From the NCBI GenBank assembly GCA_017396865.1, contig JAFQKO010000131.1, forward strand, positions 1 through 16,260: a stretch of DNA of 16,260 bases, given 5' to 3'. Both the position numbers and the translations under genes were made by a program. The DNA is from Clostridia bacterium (GTDB lineage: Bacteria > Bacillota_A > Clostridia > Oscillospirales > QAKW01). Below, piece after piece: positions 6,290 through 13,919 of this stretch. The notes beneath the pieces were generated by a model. The model ran no database searches and was not told where the DNA came from. It saw nothing but the letters and a program-made list of their open reading frames with translations. The stretch's first letter is position 1; every line of letters begins with the position of its first letter.

Positions 6290-7021
6290 ATGAATAAGAA
6301 AAAGTTAACCTTATATATAATAGGCGGCGGGTTGCTGCTGTACGGACTGATTTTGGTGTTGATCGGCGGGCTGAATGCAGGGCATCTTGCGCTGTGCGGG
6401 ATCGGGCTGCTGCTTCTTGCGGGCGGGTGGTTCTATGAAAAGATCCCCGCTTGGATCAAAGGCACGGTGCTGGGGCTCTTGGGGGCTTGGCTCTGCTTTG
6501 CTGCCTTTCTGTTTGGCTACGGTTGGTGCGATACCGCCGATTATCGGGAGGATGCCATTATTGTTTTGGGCGCAGGTCTGCGGGGCGAGGAGCCCGGCAG
6601 CGAGCTGCGCAGTCGCTTGGATCAGGCGATCGCCTACCACGCCGAGAATCCCGATGCGCTGATCGTTGTCAGCGGCGGGCTGGGGGATCGGGAGCAGATC
6701 AGCGAGGCCGAGGCGATGGCTCGCTATCTGATCCAAGCGGGCTTGCCTGCAGCGCAGATCATCAAGGAGGATCAATCCACCAATACCTATGAAAACTTCT
6801 TATTTTCCAAGGCGATTTTAGATGAGCGGTTGGGCGAAGGATATCGCATTGCCTTTATCTCCAACGATTTCCACCTCTTCCGCGCGGGTTTGATGGCGGC
6901 AGACGTGGGCTTTGAGGAGGTAACTCGTCTCCACGGCGCAACGCCCATCGCCTCGGTATTGCCCTGCGGGCTGCGGGAGTGCTTGGCGTTGGCAAAATTT
7001 ATTGTATTTCAGCGAGGATGA
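6290..7021 (+). CDS. YdcF/SanA-like DUF218 membrane protein
   Basis: 243 aa from ATG 6290, with GAGGTG (6279-6284) 5 nt upstream; a TTG at 6275 is in frame but precedes that site. Three hydrophobic segments (about 6-28, 32-48, 58-80) anchor the protein. A DUF218 domain follows from residue 89, with the family signatures AIIVLGAGL, VVSGGLGDREQISEAEAMARYL, STNTYENFLFSK and ISNDFHLFRA. DUF218 proteins are linked to envelope functions in other bacteria (SanA, YdcF), but no reaction is firmly established. It is the first gene of a three-gene operon; the next start codon is 2 nt after its stop. Confidence 0.9.
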   Translation: MNKKKLTLYIIGGGLLLYGLILVLIGGLNAGHLALCGIGLLLLAGGWFYEKIPAWIKGTVLGLLGAWLCFAAFLFGYGWCDTADYREDAIIVLGAGLRGEEPGSELRSRLDQAIAYHAENPDALIVVSGGLGDREQISEAEAMARYLIQAGLPAAQIIKEDQSTNTYENFLFSKAILDERLGEGYRIAFISNDFHLFRAGLMAADVGFEEVTRLHGATPIASVLPCGLRECLALAKFIVFQRG

Positions 7022-7022
7022 T

Positions 7023-7793
7023 ATGGGAAAGTTTGACGGAATTTTAATTTGCTCGGATATCGACGGCACCTTTAAAATTGCCGAGGAAAATATAGAGGCG
7101 GTACGCTATTTTACGGAAAACGGCGGGCGGTTTACCTTTGTGACCGGTCGGCAGGTGGTGCATCTTTGGGATAAGGAATTGGATCGGCTGATCAATGCGC
7201 CTGCGTGCCTTTTTAACGGAGGCATTATCTACGATTATCAAAAGAATGAGTTGCTGTATGAGCAGCGGCTTCATTATACGATCGGTGAATTCATGGAGCA
7301 GTTCGGCGATGAACGTAAATGGACGAAAGAGTTCCGTTTTTATCGGGATTATAACGATAAGGGGATTTGGCTCAAATGGGATGATACAATCCCTGAAGAA
7401 ATTGCGACGCTGCATTCCATTAAGGTGGTCGTTACCTTCCATTCGGAGGAGGATGCCGATCGGTTTAAGGCTCTTGCTTTGAAAAATCCGTTTTTCAAGG
7501 ATGATTATATCGGGAAGTCCTGGGACGTTGGGGTGGAATTTAACCCGATCTCAGCAACGAAGGGGCAGGCGTTGAAATGGATCAAGAGCTATTTGGGTGA
7601 TATCCATACCGCCTATGGCATCGGTGACTATGAAAACGATGCCGAGCTGATCCGACAGGCCGATATCGGCGTGGCGGTGGGGGATGCGGTGCCCGAGATC
7701 AAGGCGCTTGCCGATTGGATCGTCAAGCCCTGCACCGAATATGCGATACGGGATCTGATCGAGCGGATCGAAAAGGAGATCGATCATGTGTAA
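7023..7793 (+). CDS. Cof-type HAD-superfamily phosphatase
   Basis: 256 aa. ATG 7023 is preceded by GCGAGG; an in-frame TTG at 7002 lies inside the previous gene. All four HAD motifs are visible: DIDGT at 12-16 (nucleophile D12, acid D14), FVTGRQ (motif II), the Lys in the SATKGQAL segment (motif III), and GIGDYENDAEL (motif IV, GDxxND). The spacing between motifs II and III fits a C2-type cap, as in Cof/YbiV sugar-phosphate and FMN phosphatases. Substrate cannot be predicted. Its last 8 nt overlap the start of the next gene, which suggests translational coupling. Confidence 0.93.
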   Translation: MGKFDGILICSDIDGTFKIAEENIEAVRYFTENGGRFTFVTGRQVVHLWDKELDRLINAPACLFNGGIIYDYQKNELLYEQRLHYTIGEFMEQFGDERKWTKEFRFYRDYNDKGIWLKWDDTIPEEIATLHSIKVVVTFHSEEDADRFKALALKNPFFKDDYIGKSWDVGVEFNPISATKGQALKWIKSYLGDIHTAYGIGDYENDAELIRQADIGVAVGDAVPEIKALADWIVKPCTEYAIRDLIERIEKEIDHV

Positions 7794-8814
7794 TATTGCA
7801 GGCTATGTGGGGACGCGGGCGGCTGCTCCCATTCTTTTAGAGATGCTCAAGCGGGAGGAAAGCTTCGACGGCGGTTTTTATACCGGAATCGCCACCCTGC
7901 ATGAAGGGAAAATCTATTATGCCAAGTTGACGGGCGACGTGGATCGTCTGACGGCGCTGACCGAGGCGGCCAAGCTGCCGGGCACCATCGGCATTGCCCA
8001 TAGCCGCACCAAAAGCGGGGGCGGCGATGAATGGGCTCATCCCTTTATCGGGGGAAAGCGCGGTGCGGCACGGTTGGCCTACGTGGCCAACGGCAGTATC
8101 GGCAGCTTTGCCGACCGCAAGCCGACCTTCGATCAGCTTTCCAATGCATTGTTGGATGAGGGCTATCGGCTGGATTCCCGCATCCGCATCGACAGCGACA
8201 AATATCAGGCCCTGCGGGACGGCACCAAGGTGCATATGAGCGACGTAATGGCCCAGCTCATTGCCCGCAATTTGGATGGCGGCGTCGGCGGTGCCGAGGC
8301 GATGGAGGGTGCTTTTTGCGCAATGCCCTCGGAGATCGTTGGGCTGATGATCGAGCCGCAGGCGGCCGATCGCATCTCCTATGCACGGATCAATATGCCG
8401 ATGATGGTCTCTCGCGCGGAGCATGGCACCTATCTGGCAACCACCGTTTTTGCCATCCCCGAGGATGGCGCAGAGGCCACCCTTTTGCCGCTTTGCTCTG
8501 TCGGTTGGGTCGGGGCGGAAACGGTGTTTTCCGCCCCGATGCAGGCGCCGCCCGCCGCGGTGGAGCCCATCACCCCGCAGATCAAGGCTCTGGCGCGGGA
8601 GCGGATGATCGCCGCCATGGAGGAAGGCCCCAAAACCTTCTCCGAGCTGCGCATGATTACAAAGAAGTGCTTTGACTCGCCTTGCTGCGAATTTCCGCCG
8701 CTGGGCTATCAGATCCTTTGGGAGATGAAGGATCGGCTTTGCTTTGATCGGCGAAGGGTCGAGGGTGCTTTTGAGCATCTGGATGCGCCGAAGTTTTATA
8801 TCAGCTTGAAATAG
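7786..8814 (+). CDS. Class II glutamine amidotransferase domain protein (GlmS N-domain-like)
   Basis: 342 aa. The sequence starts MCNIAGYVG; removal of Met exposes Cys2, the Ntn-type nucleophile that releases ammonia from glutamine. Further GATase II features are GIAHSRTK (R74), EWAHPF (H85) and ANGSIGSF (N102-G103, the oxyanion-hole Asn-Gly). No sugar-isomerase (SIS) domains follow, so this is not a full GlmS; the C-terminal ~90 residues (from about 255) look like a small helical domain without an obvious match. Which acceptor receives the ammonia is unknown. The ATG overlaps the HAD gene by 8 nt, so both are probably made together. Confidence 0.85.
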   Translation: MCNIAGYVGTRAAAPILLEMLKREESFDGGFYTGIATLHEGKIYYAKLTGDVDRLTALTEAAKLPGTIGIAHSRTKSGGGDEWAHPFIGGKRGAARLAYVANGSIGSFADRKPTFDQLSNALLDEGYRLDSRIRIDSDKYQALRDGTKVHMSDVMAQLIARNLDGGVGGAEAMEGAFCAMPSEIVGLMIEPQAADRISYARINMPMMVSRAEHGTYLATTVFAIPEDGAEATLLPLCSVGWVGAETVFSAPMQAPPAAVEPITPQIKALARERMIAAMEEGPKTFSELRMITKKCFDSPCCEFPPLGYQILWEMKDRLCFDRRRVEGAFEHLDAPKFYISLK

Positions 8815-8824
8815 AGGAATCGGA

Positions 8825-8935
8825 ATGGCGTTTTGTGAATTGCATCTTTACAGCGAAAATTTAGGGATGCAAACGACCGTCAACGTCATCGTCGGGGGAG
8901 ATCGGTGTTGCAAGCAACGCGGCGGGCGAGCATAA
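8825..8935 (+). pseudogene. Remnant of an esterase gene (N-terminus only)
   Basis: An open frame of 36 codons with a proper ribosome binding site (GAGGAA 8814-8819, 5 nt from ATG). The first ~23 residues, MAFCELHLYSENLGMQTTVN and on to VIV, resemble the start of putative esterases of the EstA/tributyrin esterase type (family usually about 250 aa). After that the sequence turns into a low-complexity, Cys/Gly/Arg-rich tail and stops. It probably belonged to the preceding operon before most of it was deleted. A short functional peptide cannot be excluded. From 8936 to 8986 only a small palindrome (8952-8968) is visible. Confidence 0.55.
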
Positions 8936-8986
8936 CCGAGTCTTTTGGGATGCGTATATTCAATACGCTTTGGGGTGGTTATTAAA

Positions 8987-10174
8987 ATGAAACAACAGGC
9001 AAAACATGCAATTTATATCGGAACGTTATGCTCCGTTTCCTATCTGGCGGTGTATTTCGCCCGCAATATCCTCAGCGCGGTCACGCCCCAGATGGTGGAA
9101 GGCGGAGGGTTTACCAATGAATATATCGGAACGGTGTCGTCGGTCTATCTGGTTTGCTATGCGGTGGGTCAGTTGATCAACGGAATGCTGGGCGATAAGA
9201 TCAAGGCAAAATATATGATCAGCGGCGGGCTGCTCTTTGCGGGTATTTTCAATCTGATCTTCTCCAAGGTGGCGGTCAATCCCACCGCGGCGATCGCGGT
9301 CTATGGGCTTACAGGCTTTTGCCTTTCCATGATCTACGGCCCCATGACCAAGGTGGTGGCGGAGAATACCGATCCGCTCTATACCCCGCGGTGTACCCTC
9401 GGCTATACCTTTGCCTCCTTTGTCGGTACCCCGATGGCGGGGGTTATGGCGGCCGCTTTTACCTGGCAGAGTGTGTTCGGTATCAGCAGCGCTCTGCTGG
9501 TATTGATGGCGGTGATCAGCTTTACCTTCTTTTATATTTTTGAAAAAAGGGGGATCGTGCGCTACCGTCAATATGCAACCAAAAAGGAGCAGGGCGGCGG
9601 TCTGCGGATCTTGATCCGCCATCGCATCATTCGGTTTACGCTGATTTCAATTATAACAGGGGTCGTACGTACCTCGGTGGTCTTTTGGCTTCCGACCTAT
9701 ATCTCGGAGCATCTGGGCTTTTCCGCCGAGACTTCGGCGCGGCTCTTTACGGCGGCAACCTTTGTGATCTGCTTTACCGCTTTTATTTCTATCTTTCTTT
9801 ATGAGCGGCTGCACTATAATATGGATCGAACGATTTTAGTGCTCTTTTCCACCTCTACACTGCTGTTTGTCGGGGTGTATTTTGTGCGGCAGCCGATGAT
9901 CAATCTGATTTTGCTGGTATTGGCGATCATGGCCTCCAATGGGTCTGCCACCATGCTGTACAGCCGCTATTGCCCCGGCCTGCGGGATACGGGCATGGTC
10001 TCGGCGGCAACGGGCTTTTTGGATTTTGTCAGCTACGTGGCGGCGGCAGGCTCCAATATTTTGTTTGCCAACGCCGCCTCCTCGATCGGCTGGGGAAACC
10101 TGATCCTCGTTTGGGGCGGGCTGACTCTGCTTGGAATTTTAACCATTACAATTAAAAAGCCGAGATCGGAATGA
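8987..10174 (+). CDS. MFS transporter, organophosphate:phosphate antiporter (GlpT/UhpT)-like
   Basis: 395 aa, about 12 hydrophobic segments. ATG 8987 follows GGGGTGG (8972-8978) at 8 nt; the in-frame ATG 8945 would add a non-hydrophobic tail with no ribosome binding site. The family assignment rests on two arginines expected in the GlpT/UhpT pocket: R26 in YFARNILSA (first segment) and R228 in VVRTSVVFWLPTYISEHLGFS, which resembles the GlpT segment around R269. The loop GDKIKAK fits the MFS motif between segments 2 and 3. It may import a phosphorylated compound such as glycerol 3-phosphate or a hexose phosphate, but the substrate is inference. The stop codon lies in the loop of the terminator. 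Confidence 0.85.
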   Translation: MKQQAKHAIYIGTLCSVSYLAVYFARNILSAVTPQMVEGGGFTNEYIGTVSSVYLVCYAVGQLINGMLGDKIKAKYMISGGLLFAGIFNLIFSKVAVNPTAAIAVYGLTGFCLSMIYGPMTKVVAENTDPLYTPRCTLGYTFASFVGTPMAGVMAAAFTWQSVFGISSALLVLMAVISFTFFYIFEKRGIVRYRQYATKKEQGGGLRILIRHRIIRFTLISIITGVVRTSVVFWLPTYISEHLGFSAETSARLFTAATFVICFTAFISIFLYERLHYNMDRTILVLFSTSTLLFVGVYFVRQPMINLILLVLAIMASNGSATMLYSRYCPGLRDTGMVSAATGFLDFVSYVAAAGSNILFANAASSIGWGNLILVWGGLTLLGILTITIKKPRSE

Positions 10175-10186
10175 TCTCGGCTTTTT
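10154..10186. terminator. Bidirectional terminator between convergent genes
   Basis: AAAAAGCCGAGATC (10154-10167), loop GGAAT, GATCTCGGCTTTTT (10173-10186): a perfect 14-bp stem with T-runs on both strands. It serves the transporter (plus) and the gene ending at 10189 (minus). Confidence 0.95.
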
Positions 10187-10188
10187 GA

Positions 10189-10830
10189 TTATAATTTGGA
10201 GTATCCGAAGTTGTTGACCAAGGCGTCCAGCTTTTGCTTTTCCTTGCACATAGGGCATTCGTGGGCGGCAAAGTTTTGATAGCCGGGCAGATCCTCGGGG
10301 GTGAAGACCGCCTTCACAGGGATCCCTTCGCATTGCTCCACCGCAGAGAAGTAGGCCGAAACGCCGGTTACGGTGCCGCCGTAATACTGCACCGTCTGGA
10401 TGGCGGTCTCGGTCAGCTTGCCGGAGGAGATGGTGGCGGAGAGCACCATCACGTTCTTGCCTGCGATCATCGGCTTGATGTTGTCGCGCAGGATCATCTG
10501 GTTGCCGTTGAGGATCTCGGGGGTCACAACGTAGATGGTCTTATGGGCGTTCATATTGATGAAGTCGCCCTTGGAGAGGGCGTCTGCCAGGCAGGCGCCG
10601 ATCACCTCGGTGCCGTCGAGGCAGAGGATGGTGTCGACCACCGTGTCGGTATAGTAATGCGCGCAGATGTTTTCCGCAACGGCACGTGCCTCGGAGAGGC
10701 GGGCGCGGGGCCAGGCAACGTCGATGAAATAGTTGCAATGGCGATTGCCTGCGGCAAAGTGGCCGGTTGCCACCCGCAGGTGCAGATCCAGACCCTTGGA
10801 TGCATATTTAATAATCGTTAAATCAGACAT
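10189..10830 (-). CDS. Phosphoribosyltransferase-fold protein (OPRT-like) with C-terminal CxxC
   Basis: 213 aa; AGGAGGT lies 6 nt upstream of the ATG (10837-10843 on plus). The order of elements suits a type I phosphoribosyltransferase: a conserved ILCLDGTEVIGACLADAL region, then KNVMVLSATISSGKLTETAI where the PRPP loop is expected (residues 125-144), then YYGGTVTGVSAYFS. The acidic pair normally found in the PRPP motif is replaced by S131-A132, while SSG at 135-137 could stand for TTG. Catalysis is therefore doubtful; relatives in Clostridia are often named orotate phosphoribosyltransferase. A CPMC motif (C192/C195) near the end could bind a metal. It has its own promoter. Confidence 0.7.
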   Translation of the reverse strand: MSDLTIIKYASKGLDLHLRVATGHFAAGNRHCNYFIDVAWPRARLSEARAVAENICAHYYTDTVVDTILCLDGTEVIGACLADALSKGDFINMNAHKTIYVVTPEILNGNQMILRDNIKPMIAGKNVMVLSATISSGKLTETAIQTVQYYGGTVTGVSAYFSAVEQCEGIPVKAVFTPEDLPGYQNFAAHECPMCKEKQKLDALVNNFGYSKL

Positions 10831-10859
10831 GAGAGTACCTCCTGTTAATGTATATTTTT

Positions 10860-10888
10860 ATTGTATATGAATTTTGCGGATATATCAA
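10860..10888 (-). promoter_or_regulatory. Promoter of the phosphoribosyltransferase-like gene
   Basis: On the minus strand TTGATA (10883-10888) and TACAAT (10860-10865), spacer exactly 17 bp. The -35 box overlaps the stop codon of the upstream gene. Confidence 0.75.
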
Positions 10889-11331
10889 GAATTTTTTGAA
10901 GCAATTATCTGCTCCAGAATTGCCGCCGCATCACCGACCAGCTCAACGCAGGGGCGCTTTTTGTAAAATTCGGCGGTGCGCTCGGTGGGGATGTGATTGT
11001 CCTTCTCGATCCCGGTGAGCACACGGCAGATGATGGAGCCGTTTCGGGCGGTGAAGTCTGCCGCCATTTGCTGGATCAGCTTGTAGTGGTCGGCCTTTTC
11101 GGCCTTGGCCTTGGGGTCGGTGTATCCGTAGAGCATCCCCGCTACGATACACATACCGCTCACCGCACCGCAAACCTCCCGCAGGCGGCCGATCCCGCCG
11201 CCGAAGGAGGAGGAAATCGCCAGCGCGGCACGCTCGTCCAGCCCCATTTCGTCTTTATATGCCAAAACCACCGCCTGGCAGCAGTTGTAGCCCTCTTTAA
11301 AATAGCTTTTTGCCAATTCGACCTTATTCAT
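10885..11331 (-). CDS. C_GCAxxG_C_C family protein
   Basis: 148 aa, typical length for this family. The N-terminal helix ends in GYNCCQAV (C17, C18), followed by SSFGGGIGRLREVCGAVSGMCIVAG, where C54-G-A-V-S-G and C61 form the family signature, and by single cysteines near 102 and 128. The conserved cysteines suggest metal or cofactor binding, possibly redox; the family has no agreed function. It may be membrane-associated through the Gly/Ala-rich middle, but this is not clear. The ATG is preceded by AGAGGTG and by its own promoter. The gene ends 54 nt before the phosphoribosyltransferase-like gene in the same direction. Confidence 0.85.
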   Translation of the reverse strand: MNKVELAKSYFKEGYNCCQAVVLAYKDEMGLDERAALAISSSFGGGIGRLREVCGAVSGMCIVAGMLYGYTDPKAKAEKADHYKLIQQMAADFTARNGSIICRVLTGIEKDNHIPTERTAEFYKKRPCVELVGDAAAILEQIIASKNS

Positions 11332-11357
11332 GGAAAAAACACCTCTTTCTTGTTTTT

Positions 11358-11386
11358 AATATACCACAAAAGAGGCGGCTGCGCAA
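11358..11386 (-). promoter_or_regulatory. Promoter of the C_GCAxxG_C_C gene
   Basis: On the minus strand TTGCGC (11381-11386) and TATATT (11358-11363), spacer 17 bp. Confidence 0.7.
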
Positions 11387-11432
11387 GAATGAACTTTAAG
11401 CGGACGAAATTTATCCTGATGAGTGATCGGGC

Positions 11433-11461
11433 TTGCAATCGTCAACGTGATTTTATATAAT
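11433..11461 (+). promoter_or_regulatory. Promoter of the beta-helix gene
   Basis: TTGCAA (11433-11438) and TATAAT (11456-11461), spacer 17 bp. The -10 box overlaps the upstream ATG at 11460, so that ATG would not be transcribed and the start codon at 11484 is preferred. Confidence 0.8.
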
Positions 11462-11483
11462 GGAAAAAAAGGAGGCGATCCCG

Positions 11484-12908
11484 ATGAATGCAGAGCAAAG
11501 AAAAGCAGAAATCCGCGGCTCAGCCGATGCAACGGAGATCAAAGGAAAAACCTATTACGTCAGCAATCGGGGCAATGATGCCGCCGACGGCCTTTCCCCC
11601 GAGCGGGCATGGAAAACCTTGGAAAAGGTCAGCGCTGCGCCGCTGGAGTGCGGCGACGGGGTGCTGTTTTGCCGCGGCGATCTGTTTCGCGGGATGATCA
11701 AAGCCCAAGCGGGCGTTACCTACGGTGCCTACGGCGCGGGCGAAAAGCCGCGGTTGTTCGGCTGGATCGAAAATTTGGCCGACCCCGACCTTTGGGAGGA
11801 GGCTGCCCCGCAGATCTGGCACTATAAAAAGAAGATTTTGGATTGCGGCACGCTGGTGTTTAATGAGGGCGAGGCCCATTGCCGCAAGCTGATCCCCTCC
11901 TATATCGGCGGACGGTTTGTCTGCCGTGAGGATGAGGAGCGGGAGTTTATTATGGAGCGGGAGATGACCGAGGATCTCGATCTCTTCTGCCGTTATGATG
12001 CGGTTTGCACGCAGAAGCCCTCCAAGGGCGAAAGCTTTCCCATCCCGCAGATGGGCGGAGAAAGCTTCGGCGATCTCTATCTGCGGTGTGATGGGGGCAA
12101 TCCGGGTGCGGTCTATCAAAGCATCGAGGCATTACCCGGCCGTAATCTCTTTCGGATTGGAAATTGCGCCAACGTCCATATCGATAACCTTTGCCTGAAG
12201 TATATCGGCGCCCATGCCATCGGGGCGGGCGGCCACGTGGTGGGGCTGAAGGTCACCAACTGCGAGATCGGCTGGATCGGCGGCACCATCCAGCATTATT
12301 TCGGCACCGATCCCAATTACCCCCAAGGGCGCCGCGGCACCGTAACCCGCTTCGGCAATGGGGTGGAGATCTACGGCGGCTGCGAGGACTATGAGGTTTC
12401 GGGCTGCTATATCTATCAGGTGTATGATGCGGGGATCACCCATCAGGTCAGCACCGCCGCCAAGCGAGAGATGAAGCACATCCGTTATTGCAATAACCTC
12501 GTTGAAAACTGTGTTTATGCCATCGAGTATTTTCTGGAGCAGCTGGACGGCGAATCGGAGAGCATCATGGAAGACGTGGAGATTCGCGGGAATTGGCTGC
12601 GCCGCTCCGGCTACGGCTGGGGGCAGCAGCGCCATAATGCCAATACGCCTGCCGCCATTAAGGGCTGGAGCTATTCCAATCCTGCAAGAAATTTTGTTAT
12701 TCGGGAGAATCGGCTGGATCAGAGCGCCTATCGGCTGGTGCATCTGGTGGCGGCGGAGCAGGCAAGCTGCCCCGTGATGGAAGGGAATACCTACGTTCAG
12801 GGCGACGGTTGGCTGGGTCTTTACGGTGCAAACAGCACCGAGGAATTGGAGTTTAATGAGCAAAACATTCAGGAAAAGCTGGGAGATCGGGAGGCAATCG
12901 TACAGTAA
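11484..12908 (+). CDS. Right-handed parallel beta-helix protein, no signal peptide
   Basis: 474 aa, starting at ATG 11484 with GGAGG (11471-11475) 8 nt upstream. The opening KTYYVSNRGNDAADGLSPERAWKTLEKV is typical of pectate-lyase-like/beta-helix carbohydrate-active proteins. It is followed by rung-like repeats with periodic N, V/I and G (for example NVHIDNLCLKYIGAHAI, NCEIGWIGG, NGVEIYGGCEDYEVSGCYIYQVYDAGI, NNLVENCVYAIEY, EDVEIRGNWLRRSGYGWG). I cannot name catalytic residues or assign a polysaccharide-lyase family. Such proteins are usually exported, but no signal peptide or membrane segment is present in either possible start region, so the cellular location is puzzling. The 54-aa gene follows after 1 nt. 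Confidence 0.8.
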   Translation: MNAEQRKAEIRGSADATEIKGKTYYVSNRGNDAADGLSPERAWKTLEKVSAAPLECGDGVLFCRGDLFRGMIKAQAGVTYGAYGAGEKPRLFGWIENLADPDLWEEAAPQIWHYKKKILDCGTLVFNEGEAHCRKLIPSYIGGRFVCREDEEREFIMEREMTEDLDLFCRYDAVCTQKPSKGESFPIPQMGGESFGDLYLRCDGGNPGAVYQSIEALPGRNLFRIGNCANVHIDNLCLKYIGAHAIGAGGHVVGLKVTNCEIGWIGGTIQHYFGTDPNYPQGRRGTVTRFGNGVEIYGGCEDYEVSGCYIYQVYDAGITHQVSTAAKREMKHIRYCNNLVENCVYAIEYFLEQLDGESESIMEDVEIRGNWLRRSGYGWGQQRHNANTPAAIKGWSYSNPARNFVIRENRLDQSAYRLVHLVAAEQASCPVMEGNTYVQGDGWLGLYGANSTEELEFNEQNIQEKLGDREAIVQ

Positions 12909-12909
12909 G

Positions 12910-13074
12910 ATGGAGCCAAAGGATTATATTGTTGTTAAAATTGAGGGTGAATATGCCGTTTTGCGGAACGTGGAGGATGGCGGCGAGATTTTTATTGCCA
13001 TGGCTCTGCTGCCCGAGGGTGTGGATATGGATTCAAAGCTGCATTTTGAGAATTTTGAGTATACCATGACATAA
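12910..13074 (+). CDS. Small 54-aa protein, DUF3006-like
   Basis: The frame starts at ATG 12910, one base after the stop of the beta-helix gene. It has no good ribosome binding site of its own (GGGAGG is about 15 nt away), so translation probably depends on termination of the upstream gene. The sequence VVKIEGEYAVLRNVEDGGEIFIAMALLPEGVDMDSKLHF resembles the small one-domain beta-barrel proteins of the DUF3006 type (an 'EGd.Av...dg....i....LP.g...Gd.l' pattern). The function of that group is unknown. Longer readings of this frame would overlap the upstream gene and are less likely. Confidence 0.6.
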   Translation: MEPKDYIVVKIEGEYAVLRNVEDGGEIFIAMALLPEGVDMDSKLHFENFEYTMT

Positions 13075-13081
13075 TTCGACA
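13075..13081 (-). promoter_or_regulatory. 0A box (Spo0A binding site) upstream of the spo0A-like gene
   Basis: The minus strand reads TGTCGAA, a full match to the 0A-box consensus TGNCGAA. It starts directly after the stop of the 54-aa gene and lies 19 bp upstream of the -35 box at 13101. A seven-base match alone is weak, but its position before a gene for a Spo0A DNA-binding domain makes it plausible. It would allow control by this protein or by a canonical Spo0A. Confidence 0.6.
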
Positions 13082-13100
13082 TATTCTTGATAATTAAGGA

Positions 13101-13129
13101 TTGCACAATATGTTGTGGTGTAGTATAAT
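13101..13129 (+). promoter_or_regulatory. Sigma-A-type promoter of the spo0A-like gene
   Basis: TTGCAC (13101-13106) and a perfect TATAAT (13124-13129), spacer 17 bp. A sigma-H type promoter, common for spo0A, was not seen. Confidence 0.8.
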
Positions 13130-13158
13130 GATACCAACAAATAAGAGGGGTATAGACC

Positions 13159-13914
13159 ATGCACTTTAAGTTGGTTATCGTTCAATCGTCGGAGCGGGAA
13201 TTGCACCGATCGGCAGAGCTGTTTGAGGCGTTTGGCTGTGAGGTGGTTGCCTTGGGGCGAAGCGGATCGGATGCGATCCACCTCGGCCGGATGTATCAGC
13301 CGGACGTATTGATTATGGATGCCTTTTTGGCGGGATATAATTGCGAAGAAATCGTGGAGCAGCTGGAGCAGACTGTGGCGAAGCCGATGGTGAAGATCGC
13401 ACTCAGCGAGGAGCGCAACGATCGGATGGCCGAGAGCTTTTTGAATAACGGCGGCGATCTCTTTTTGATGCTCCCGCTGGACTACGCCTATACGGTGCGC
13501 CGTATGGAAAAATACTACGCCGCCCGTGAGCGGCAGCAGGCCATGAGCGGGGCAGGGTCGGTGGTGCGAAACTGCACCCGAAAGTACCAGATGCGGATGA
13601 AAATGCCGATCTCCATCAACGGCTTTGTGTATCTGCAGGACGCCATGGAGCTGGTGATGGAGGAGCCTGCGGCGGCCAGAAACGTAACGGCGATGCTGTA
13701 TCCCGCTATCGCAGCGCTGCACCGTGTGCCGCCTGCTTGCGTGGAGCGGTGTATCCGTACCGCCATCGAGCAAACCTTTGAGCGGGGCGATATGGACTTC
13801 CTCTATCCTCATTTCGGCCATGCGGTTCGCGCCAATACCGGTAAGCCGACCAATAGCGAGTTTATCGCTATTTTGGCAGAAATGGTGCGTGAAAACCTGA
13901 AATATGTGGTTTGA
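13159..13914 (+). CDS. Spo0A-like regulator with degenerate receiver domain
   Basis: 251 aa; GAGGGG (13145-13150) is 8 nt before ATG. The C-terminal domain (about 150-251) is clearly Spo0A-type: NGFVYLQDAMELV, the VERCIRTAIEQTFERGD recognition region (195 onward) and GKPTNSEFIAILAEMVRE. The N-terminal ~120 residues are receiver-like. D54 (PDVLIMDAF) sits where the phosphoacceptor is expected. The acidic Mg2+ pocket, however, is replaced by Q9-S10-S11, and the conserved Lys before Pro is L105 (FLMLPLD). S83 may stand for the switch Thr/Ser. It is therefore probably not phosphorylated normally. The gene may be a paralog of Spo0A or the lineage's divergent Spo0A; only the whole genome can tell. 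A terminator follows. Confidence 0.88.
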   Translation: MHFKLVIVQSSERELHRSAELFEAFGCEVVALGRSGSDAIHLGRMYQPDVLIMDAFLAGYNCEEIVEQLEQTVAKPMVKIALSEERNDRMAESFLNNGGDLFLMLPLDYAYTVRRMEKYYAARERQQAMSGAGSVVRNCTRKYQMRMKMPISINGFVYLQDAMELVMEEPAAARNVTAMLYPAIAALHRVPPACVERCIRTAIEQTFERGDMDFLYPHFGHAVRANTGKPTNSEFIAILAEMVRENLKYVV

Positions 13915-13919
13915 GAAGG

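Noticed and set aside
8952..8968. Palindrome GCGTAT/ATACGC before the transporter gene as terminator or riboswitch
   Set aside because: Short stem without a T-tract and no conserved riboswitch elements; could be an operator but nothing supports it.
10234..10821. 195-aa plus-strand frame opposite the phosphoribosyltransferase-like gene
   Set aside because: Shadow frame; the minus-strand gene has a promoter, ribosome binding site, terminator and a recognisable fold.
11460..11483. Upstream ATG of the beta-helix gene
   Set aside because: It overlaps the -10 box of a well-formed promoter and would not be in the transcript; GGAGG fits ATG 11484.
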